From contig JBAYOD010000102.1 of NCBI GenBank assembly GCA_041678445.1, forward strand, positions 1-11,218: DNA of 11,218 nucleotides. The letters are read 5' to 3'. The position numbers and the translations under genes are program-made. This stretch comes from Zeimonas sp041678445 (GTDB taxonomy: Bacteria; Pseudomonadota; Gammaproteobacteria; Burkholderiales; Burkholderiaceae_E). This document shows, in pieces, positions 1-6,186 of this stretch. The stretch's first letter is position 1, and every line of letters starts with the position of its first letter. A model generated the notes under the pieces. It searched no databases. It was not told the DNA's origin and saw only the letters and a program-made list of their open reading frames with translations.

Positions 1-402
1 GCGTCGCTCGCTGCGCTCAGACAGGACGCCGCGAGAATGAGGATGGCGTCGCGCTGCGCGCGACAGCCAGGAACCCTGTGCGCCGCGGCTGCGCACAAGG
101 CGCCGGCCAGGCGAAGCCCCCCGCACCTTGGCCGGCGACATCGTGCCATTCGACGGGAAAGCATCCGGGGCCACGGCAATCCGGTTGTCGGTCGCGAGCA
201 CCTTGCCAGCTCTCGGGAGATCGTCAGGCCAGCCGGATGCGCGCAGCCCGATCGTGCTGCCAAGTCCGATTCGTAGCCGAGTCAGGTTCGCAGCCGAATC
301 AGGTTCCGGTCGTGCAGCCCGGCCGTACCGAGATCGCTTTGCGTTCGATCCCAAGCCCGCGTCCTGGCCCGCAGCCCCTTGCCGTTCGAACGCCAAGCGG
401 TA
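1..402. other. Intergenic stretch downstream of prfC, no recognisable gene
   Basis: I see no convincing gene here. Open frames exist on both strands, but their translations are arginine/alanine/proline-rich and resemble no family I know, as expected of random GC-rich sequence. Two adjacent inverted repeats lie at 77-97 and 101-137. A short imperfect tandem repeat (two 17-bp units, 270-286 and 287-303, 15 of 17 bases the same) lies nearer the prfC end. There is no T-tract that would mark a classical intrinsic terminator. Confidence 0.5.
77..137. other. Two consecutive stem-loops downstream of prfC
   Basis: The first stem pairs TGTGCGC (77-83) with GCGCACA (91-97) around a 7-nt loop. The second pairs CGCCGGCCAGG (101-111) with CCTTGGCCGGCG (126-137), with one bulged base and a 14-nt loop. 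They lie about 270 nt past the prfC stop, on its transcript side. No run of T follows on either strand, so intrinsic termination is doubtful. They could be RNA-stabilising or chance structures in GC-rich DNA. Confidence 0.25.
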
Positions 403-2013
<1,611 letters not shown>

Positions 2014-2240
2014 CGCTCACAGCCCCGTTATGTACATGCCTATGTGCACAGTCCTTGACGTGCCCATCTGCGTGCACACATCGGCATCCATGCCAGCGCC
2101 CGGCCCGGAAACGCTGAGCGGAGTCTATCACAAGGTCAATATCAAGTCTCTCACGAGCATGCAAGCCATGATAATATTCTCTTGAGAGCGTTTTTCCTGT
2201 CCAGCGGGCCGTGAGCGTGGAACTGCCGGAGGAATTGACC
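2014..2240. promoter_or_regulatory. Divergent prfC / hipBA intergenic region with a candidate hipBA promoter
   Basis: This AT-richer gap separates the divergent prfC and hipBA. A possible extended -10 element for hipBA is TGATAATAT (2169-2177), with no good -35 box at the usual spacing. A small inverted repeat, CTCT-TG-AGAG (around 2179-2188), directly follows it and could be part of a HipB operator, but it is short. Two GTGCAC palindromes lie on the prfC side (around 2043-2078). I see no certain prfC promoter. The promoter call rests on one box and the gene layout. Confidence 0.3.
2228..2233 (+). promoter_or_regulatory. Strong Shine-Dalgarno GGAGGA before the hipB leader mini-ORF
   Basis: GGAGGA sits 7 nt before the ATG at 2241, ideal spacing for that codon, whereas it is 27 nt before the hipB ATG at 2261. 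hipB itself has only AAGG (2251-2254 region, AAGGTGA) at a usable distance. The best ribosome-binding site therefore serves the mini-ORF rather than hipB. Confidence 0.55.
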
Positions 2241-2264
2241 ATGCTCGACAAGGTGACGACATGA
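2241..2264 (+). CDS. Seven-codon leader mini-ORF overlapping the hipB start (putative)
   Basis: The codons read MLDKVTT then TGA. The stop overlaps the hipB start codon as ATGA (2261-2264), the classical layout for termination-reinitiation. A strong Shine-Dalgarno (GGAGGA) precedes it at ideal spacing. If translated, it would couple hipB translation to ribosomes entering upstream and could tune antitoxin output. The alternative is that the Shine-Dalgarno simply serves hipB less efficiently and the mini-ORF is incidental. It is far too short to recognise by similarity. Confidence 0.35.
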   Translation: MLDKVTT

Positions 2265-2602
2265 CCGCCCGGAACAAGCTGCTGGCAGCCCCTCCCTATC
2301 CCGTTGAGCAAACGCTCAGGAGTCTGGGGGCCAACCTGCGCACCGCGCGACTACGGCGGAATCTGACGATCCAGGACATGGCCGAAAAGATCGGCACGGG
2401 CGTACGGGCTGTCGCCGACGCCGAGAAAGGAAAGCCCTCGACCGGCATCGTCGTCTATGCCGCGCTTCTTTGGGCGCTTGACCTGCTCGATCAGCTCGAT
2501 CTCGTCGCAACGCCAGAACGGGATCAGGAAGGACAGACCCTGGCGCTTTCGCGCGAGCGGAGCCGCGCCCGTCCGAAGACGGAGCTGAGCAATGACTTCT
2601 GA
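2261..2602 (+). CDS. hipB: HipB-like XRE-family antitoxin / repressor
   Basis: This 113-aa protein has an XRE helix-turn-helix domain at about residues 20-75. The core is LGANLRTARLRRNLTIQDMA followed by a recognition-helix segment around GTGVRAVADAEKG. Proteins of this kind bind the operator of their own operon and bind and inhibit HipA. Its length is typical. The basic C-terminal tail (RERSRARPKTELSNDF) could reach DNA or HipA. The gene overlaps hipA by 11 bp in another frame, so the two are surely co-translated. The start is the ATG at 2261, inside an ATGA overlap with a mini-ORF. The antitoxin role is inferred from the HTH fold and the adjoining hipA; sequence alone does not show binding specificity. 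Confidence 0.85.
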   Translation: MTARNKLLAAPPYPVEQTLRSLGANLRTARLRRNLTIQDMAEKIGTGVRAVADAEKGKPSTGIVVYAALLWALDLLDQLDLVATPERDQEGQTLALSRERSRARPKTELSNDF

Positions 2603-3899
2603 AGCGCCGGGCGAGTGCTTCGTCTACATCACGCTGCCCGGAGAAACCGAGCCCGTTACGGCGGGGCGCTTTGCGCTCTCCATTGACCGGCGCGGCGTGC
2701 CCGAGGGGCGGTTCGTCTACGGGCGCAGCTACCTGGAGCGCGCGAATGCCGTGGCGCTCGACCCGGTCGAGCTGAAGCTGGCACCGCGCACCTATGCCAC
2801 CGCGTCGATGGGCGGCCTGTTCGGCGCGCTGCGCGACGCCAGTCCGGACTACTGGGGTCGCCGGGTGATCCAGCGCCTTCTCGGCCAAGCGCAGCCCAGT
2901 GAGATGGACTACCTGCTGTACTCGCCCGAAGACCGGGCGGGTGCGCTCGGCTTCGGGCTCGACCAGACGCCCCCCGCGCCCAGGCGCCGCTTCAACCGGA
3001 CGCTCGACCTGGCAACCGTACAGGCGATTGCCGATGCCATCGTGACCGACGACGATCAGCCCGCCGCCGGTGACGGCGGTGCTGCTGTGGCCGATGCGGA
3101 TCACGATCGGGTCGAGAAGCTGATGATGATCGGCACGTCGATGGGTGGCGCGCGCCCCAAGGCCGTGTTCGAAGACGGCGACAGCCTCTGGATTGCGAAA
3201 TTCAACCGACCAGACGATACCTGGAACAACGCACGGGTCGAGCACGCCATGCTGGCCCTCGCACGGGCTTGCGGTCTCGTCACGGCGGAAAGCCGGGTTG
3301 TCGATGTCGCGGGGCGCGACGTGCTTCTGGTCAAGCGCTTCGACCGGGAAAGGACCGATGCAGGCTACCGGCGCGCCCGCATGGTGAGCGCACTGACCCT
3401 GCTGCGCGCGGACGATACCGACCAATCCCGCGACAAGTGGTCGTACGTCCTGCTGGCGGAAGAGCTGCGGCGCGTGTGTGCGCAGCCCCGGCAAAGCACC
3501 GCCGAGCTGTTTCGCCGGATGTGCTTCAACGCGCTGATCTCCAACGTCGATGATCACCCGCGCAACCACGCGGTTCTCGCGCGGGCGACCGACTGGAGTC
3601 TTTCGCCTGCCTATGACCTGACGCCTGCCGTGCCGATCAGCCTGGAGCGACGCGATCTGGCCATGGAGTGTGGTGATGCGGGCCGGTACGCGAATGCAGA
3701 GAATCTGCTCTCACAAAGCGCCCGTTTCCTGCTCGATGTGGACGAAGCACGGGCGCTCATCGATGCGATGGAAGTGCAAGTGCGCGGCTCCTGGTACGCG
3801 GTCGCGCGCGCGGCGAGCGTGAGCGAGCGGGACTGCGGAAAGATCGCCCCCGCTTTCGCCTATCCCGGCTTCCGCGAAGAAGGAACGCAGCGGCGATGA
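2592..3899 (+). CDS. hipA: HipA-family serine/threonine kinase toxin
   Basis: HipA toxins are protein kinases; the best-studied one phosphorylates glutamyl-tRNA synthetase and stalls translation, causing growth arrest and persistence. This 435-aa protein has the N-terminal HipA subdomain (about 10-125, with RAGALGFG at 115-122). The glycine-rich ejectable loop GTSMGGARPKA follows (181-191); its S183 matches the autophosphorylated serine of E. coli HipA. ATP-lysine K203 lies in WIAKF, and a hinge-like LLVKRFDRE at 245-253. The catalytic loop is NALISNVDDHPRNH (313-326), with D320/D321 and N325, and the metal-binding aspartate is D342 in SPAYDL. All key residues are present, so it should be active. 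Its own target cannot be read from sequence. It overlaps hipB by 11 bp, the normal antitoxin-first order, and is followed by an IS66 scrap. Confidence 0.93.
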   Translation: MTSEAPGECFVYITLPGETEPVTAGRFALSIDRRGVPEGRFVYGRSYLERANAVALDPVELKLAPRTYATASMGGLFGALRDASPDYWGRRVIQRLLGQAQPSEMDYLLYSPEDRAGALGFGLDQTPPAPRRRFNRTLDLATVQAIADAIVTDDDQPAAGDGGAAVADADHDRVEKLMMIGTSMGGARPKAVFEDGDSLWIAKFNRPDDTWNNARVEHAMLALARACGLVTAESRVVDVAGRDVLLVKRFDRERTDAGYRRARMVSALTLLRADDTDQSRDKWSYVLLAEELRRVCAQPRQSTAELFRRMCFNALISNVDDHPRNHAVLARATDWSLSPAYDLTPAVPISLERRDLAMECGDAGRYANAENLLSQSARFLLDVDEARALIDAMEVQVRGSWYAVARAASVSERDCGKIAPAFAYPGFREEGTQRR

Positions 3900-3949
3900 A
3901 GAAGTACATTGAGCGTTGCGACCTGACAGGACAGGGCACGGGATCAAGC
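3896..3949 (+). pseudogene. Possible start of a truncated third hip-operon gene
   Basis: An ATG at 3896 overlaps the hipA stop as ATGA and has AGGA 11 nt upstream. It reads MKKYIERCDLTGQGTGSSG up to about 3949, where the antisense IS66 scrap begins. Past that point the frame just runs antisense through the scrap and the abiE operator. It may be the remaining 5' end of a gene once coupled to hipA and cut by the insertion. It could equally be meaningless sequence. The peptide is too short to recognise. Confidence 0.2.
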
Positions 3950-4141
3950 GGGACGGATTCGGTTCTCGATTTGGTTGTTGTCCGCCGGCAAGGCCCCGTC
4001 GCCGATGAAACGCGTGAGCGCCTGCCATCGGTTCAGGCTGTAGTCGATCGCCTTGGCGATCGCCGTGCCGTCAGTGGACTTCTGCGGCCGCAGGACCAGC
4101 CACTGGTGCAGCGTATCGGCGAGCCGTTCTTCCCGGCGGGG
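3944..4141 (-). pseudogene. IS66-family transposase (TnpC), C-terminal fragment
   Basis: Read on the minus strand, this stretch encodes about 65 residues typical of the end of the IS66 transposase catalytic region. They include RLADTLHQWL, AKAIDYSLNRWQALTRF, GDGALPADNNQIEN and RIRPA, then a TGA at 3944-3946. The DNN.xEN.IRP signature is hallmark IS66. A full transposase has over 500 residues. Here the N-terminal part and the tail that normally follows IRP (ALGRKNW-type) are both missing, and no ATG opens the frame, so this is a dead remnant. No terminal inverted repeats or tnpA/tnpB are visible. It lies between hipA and abiEi and ends within about 6 bp of the first abiE operator box, marking a rearrangement joint between the two modules. 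Confidence 0.85.
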
Positions 4142-4169
4142 TCAGTTGTCCGAAAAATGACTACAAATT

Positions 4170-4210
4170 CCGGACAGCGACTTGCTCCCTACACCGGACA
4201 GCGACTTGCT
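4170..4210 (+). repeat. Pair of identical 17-bp direct repeats in the abiE upstream region
   Basis: The sequence CCGGACAGCGACTTGCT occurs at 4170-4186 and again, without a mismatch, at 4194-4210, a 24-bp step. Each copy carries one CGGACA box. The pair inserts an additional box between the two inverted-repeat units and probably arose by local duplication. Confidence 0.9.
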
Positions 4211-4246
4211 TGCCTTTTGTCCGAAGAATGTATACAAACATCGGAC

Positions 4247-4251
4247 AGGAG
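4247..4251 (+). promoter_or_regulatory. Shine-Dalgarno AGGAG fixing the abiEi GTG start
   Basis: AGGAG lies 8 nt before GTG at 4260. The frame is open further upstream to a TTG at 4182, but that region is the operator, with a -10 box inside it, and TTG has no ribosome-binding site. GTG 4260 is therefore the start I prefer. Confidence 0.75.
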
Positions 4252-4259
4252 CAGAGATC

Positions 4260-4955
4260 GTGTCCGACCTCGGAAGCCGCATAGCCGCGACCATCGACAC
4301 TGGCCCGACAGGGCGGGTGTGGGTTCCGGCTGACTTCGCCAGTCTGGGCAGCCGGGACGCCATCGACAAGGCGCTACAGCGCCTCGTGGCGGCTGGCAGT
4401 CTGCGCCGGATAGACCGGGGCCTGTACGACCGCCCGGCGGTCAACAGCCTGACGAAGCGCCCGACCGTCCCCGACTACCGCGAGATTCTCGATGCGTTGT
4501 CACGGCGCGACCAGTTTCGGATGCTGGTTGACGGCATGACGGCGGCGAACGATCTCGGTCTGACCGACGCTGTACCCGCAAGGGTCACGATCCATACCGA
4601 TGCGCGCCGCCGCTCGATCCGACTGGACAACCTCGTCATCGAGTTCAAGCTGACGGCACCAAGCCGCCTCTACTGGGCGGGGCGGCCCGCCATGCGCATC
4701 GTGCAGGCGCTGCACTGGCTCAAGGACACGCTCGCGCGCGACGGCGACCTCATCAGAAGCCGTCTCGCAACCATGCTGGCCGACGGAAGGCGCGGCCCGT
4801 CGATTCTTGACGACCTTCAGCAAGGCTACGGAACCCTCCCGGCATGGATGCAGGACTTCCTGCGAACGGTTCCCGGCTTTGATCTGTCGCCGCCGGTGCC
4901 GCCGGGAAAACCATCGCGCGCGAAGAAGGCCCCAGCGACGGGAGGCGCGCCATGA
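4260..4955 (+). CDS. abiEi: AbiEi-type antitoxin (DUF6088-like), type IV toxin-antitoxin system
   Basis: AbiEi is the antitoxin and autorepressor of AbiE, a type IV system in which the antitoxin counters the toxin's effect without binding it. From GTG 4260 the protein has 231 residues. Residues 16-59 form a winged helix-turn-helix with the family-typical ending ALQRLVAAGSLRRIDRGLY. Residues 84-154 match the DUF6088/AbiEi C-terminal domain: VDGMTAANDLGL, VPARVTIHTD, RRSIRLDNLVIEFKLTAPSRL and VQALHWL. The tail is proline/lysine-rich. The stop overlaps the abiEii start as ATGA, so the two are translationally coupled, antitoxin first. The upstream box array fits autorepression. Family assignment rests on motif recall together with the partner gene. 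Confidence 0.88.
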   Translation: MSDLGSRIAATIDTGPTGRVWVPADFASLGSRDAIDKALQRLVAAGSLRRIDRGLYDRPAVNSLTKRPTVPDYREILDALSRRDQFRMLVDGMTAANDLGLTDAVPARVTIHTDARRRSIRLDNLVIEFKLTAPSRLYWAGRPAMRIVQALHWLKDTLARDGDLIRSRLATMLADGRRGPSILDDLQQGYGTLPAWMQDFLRTVPGFDLSPPVPPGKPSRAKKAPATGGAP

Positions 4956-5998
4956 ACAAGAACTTCGCCAACGTGATCTCGGCGAGCGACAAGGAGCGGC
5001 TCGATCTGTTCCTTGCGACCGCCGCTCGCATGGGTACAGCCGTCCAGAACGTCGAAAAGGACTTCTGGGTGTGCTGGACGCTCGATGCGCTCTTCAACGG
5101 CCTCGAACCCGGAGGCCCGCGTCTCCTGTTCAAAGGCGGAACGTCGCTCTCCAAGGCGTTCGGCCTTATCCCGCGCTTCTCCGAGGACATCGACATCACG
5201 GTGTTCCGTGGCGATCTCGGCCAGGATGTCGAGGTCGAAGCGCTTCAAGGGCTGAGTGGGAAGCAGCGCAGGAAGCGCCTGGACGCGATTCGGGACGCCT
5301 GTCAGACATACCTGCACGGCCCCTTCTCGGCGCAGCTCCACGCCATCGCGACGGCGGGGATCGGCAAGGATCGGTACAAGCTTGAGGCTGACTCGGACGA
5401 CAAGGATGGGCAGACGCTGCTCTTCTGGTACCCGGCGGTGGCCGCGCGAGGCGAGTACATCCGTTCGGCGGTCAAGATCGAGTCCGGTGCGAAGTCGGCG
5501 CTCGATCCGCACACGTCGGCGAGCGTGACGCCCTACGTTGCTCAGGACGTGGCGGACCTCGATCTGCGCGTCCCCAATATCACGACGGTGCGTCCCGAGC
5601 GAACGCTTTGGGACAAGGTTGCCATCCTGCACGGTCTGCGCCAGTGGTACGAGCGGCGGGGCGAACTCAGGCAAGGCGGACAGCGCGTGTCACGACACTA
5701 CCACGACGTGTTCCGGCTCATGAAGAGCGAACAGGCGAAAACGTGGCTTGCCGACCGCGCTCTCGGCGCTGACTGCGTGCTCCACGCCAGTTTGTTCTTC
5801 GGCAGTCCGGACCTCGGGCTGGATTCAGCCCAGCCGGGAAGCTTCACGCTGCAACCGACGGCTGTCATGCGTGAAGCCCTGAGCGCCGACTATCGGGCGA
5901 TGGTCGGAATGGTGTTCGGCGCACCGCCGCCCCTCGACGAAGTCCTTGCGGGCGTCGCCGAGGTCGAGCGCATTGTCAACGCGCCGGACGGTGCATGA
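4952..5998 (+). CDS. abiEii: AbiEii/AbiGii-family nucleotidyltransferase toxin
   Basis: AbiEii toxins are DNA polymerase beta-like nucleotidyltransferases; members have been linked to GTP binding or to adding nucleotides to tRNA acceptor ends, and confer abortive phage infection. The 348-aa product shows the expected series: VEKDFWVCW (34-42), motif I FKGGTSLSKAF (60-70) with SEDIDITV giving D79 and D81 (77-84), VKIESGAKS with E177 (174-182), RTLWDKVAILH with K222 (217-227), and SRHYHDVFRL (247-256). All predicted catalytic residues are present. GGGAGG at 4940-4945 is well spaced before the ATG. The last residues (PDGA and the stop) lie on sequence that also belongs to an antisense integrase scrap, so its C-terminal end may have been shaped by that joint. 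Confidence 0.93.
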   Translation: MNKNFANVISASDKERLDLFLATAARMGTAVQNVEKDFWVCWTLDALFNGLEPGGPRLLFKGGTSLSKAFGLIPRFSEDIDITVFRGDLGQDVEVEALQGLSGKQRRKRLDAIRDACQTYLHGPFSAQLHAIATAGIGKDRYKLEADSDDKDGQTLLFWYPAVAARGEYIRSAVKIESGAKSALDPHTSASVTPYVAQDVADLDLRVPNITTVRPERTLWDKVAILHGLRQWYERRGELRQGGQRVSRHYHDVFRLMKSEQAKTWLADRALGADCVLHASLFFGSPDLGLDSAQPGSFTLQPTAVMREALSADYRAMVGMVFGAPPPLDEVLAGVAEVERIVNAPDGA

Positions 5999-6155
5999 TC
6001 TCCGCGATGTGAGGCTCGGTCAGGGTCGCGAAGTTGGTGCGGGCCGTCCGCCGTAGGTCGTGGACGGACCAGTGCTCCATCTCGAACTTCGAGTGCCGCC
6101 TTAGCTGTGCACGCATTCCCGAATCCGCTCTGCCTGAGCGGGTGAGCACAATAAC
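5976..6155 (-). pseudogene. Tyrosine recombinase (phage/island integrase), C-terminal fragment
   Basis: On the minus strand the frame reads AQLRRHSKFEMEHWSVHDLR then RTARTNFATLTEPHIAEIM and reaches TGA at 5976-5978. WSVHDLRRTARTNFA and PHIAEIM are the signature region of P4-type tyrosine recombinases, with HDLRR at 6048-6062 holding the second catalytic arginine of the box. The match stops at EIM (about 5994), exactly where LGH and then the nucleophilic tyrosine should follow, so the fragment cannot be active. The 5' part is also missing. It overlaps the 3' end of abiEii by about 20 bp and fills the gap between abiE and fic. It suggests the block arrived with, or was hit by, an integrative element; no att site was found. 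Confidence 0.82.
6125..6141. other. Inverted repeat upstream of fic
   Basis: CCGCTC (6125-6130) and GAGCGG (6136-6141) form a perfect 6-bp inverted repeat around a 5-nt spacer, about 45 bp before the fic start. It could be an operator for the AbiEi-like domain of the Fic protein, a weak terminator of the abiE transcript (no T-tract follows), or chance. Confidence 0.25.
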
Positions 6156-6186
6156 CTAAAAATCACGGAGCATCATTCCCTGGAAG

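Larger units (their letters stand above)
4146..4266 (+). promoter_or_regulatory. abiE operator/promoter with six TGTCCG/CGGACA boxes
   Basis: Six copies of one hexamer occur in 120 bp: TGTCCG at 4147, CGGACA at 4171, CGGACA at 4195, TGTCCG at 4218, CGGACA at 4242 and TGTCCG at 4261. The step is 24, 24, 23, 24 and 19 bp. Boxes 1-2 and 4-5 form two convergent inverted repeats lying in two 32-bp units (4146-4177 and 4217-4248) that match at 26 of 32 positions. A likely -10 box, TATACA (4231-4236), is enclosed by boxes 4 and 5. The Shine-Dalgarno abuts box 5, and box 6 overlaps the GTG start. AbiEi proteins are known to repress their own operon by binding inverted repeats cooperatively and bending DNA, so this is the expected operator. 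Use by AbiEi here is inferred. Confidence 0.7.

Noticed and set aside
2316..3569. 417-codon minus-strand frame opposite hipB/hipA
   Set aside because: Antisense to a gene with intact kinase motifs; GC-rich codon bias produces long antisense frames.
3711..4028. 105-codon minus-strand frame reading through the IS66 scrap
   Set aside because: It is in a shifted frame; the transposase-like residues lie in the neighbouring frame ending at 3944.
4182..4259. Upstream TTG extension of abiEi by 26 codons
   Set aside because: This stretch holds the operator boxes and the -10 candidate, TTG has no Shine-Dalgarno, and GTG 4260 has AGGAG at 8 nt.
4141..4260. The repeated units as a CRISPR-like array or plasmid iterons
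   Set aside because: Boxes alternate in direction, there are no unique spacers, and no replication or cas gene is near; position before abiEi explains them as an operator.
3896..4333. 145-codon plus-strand frame starting MKKYIERCDL as a full gene
   Set aside because: After about 18 codons it only runs antisense through the IS66 scrap and then across the abiE operator into the abiEi 5' end in the wrong frame; at most its first codons are meaningful.
4826..5674. 282-codon minus-strand frame opposite abiEii
   Set aside because: Shadow of abiEii; the plus strand carries the nucleotidyltransferase motifs.
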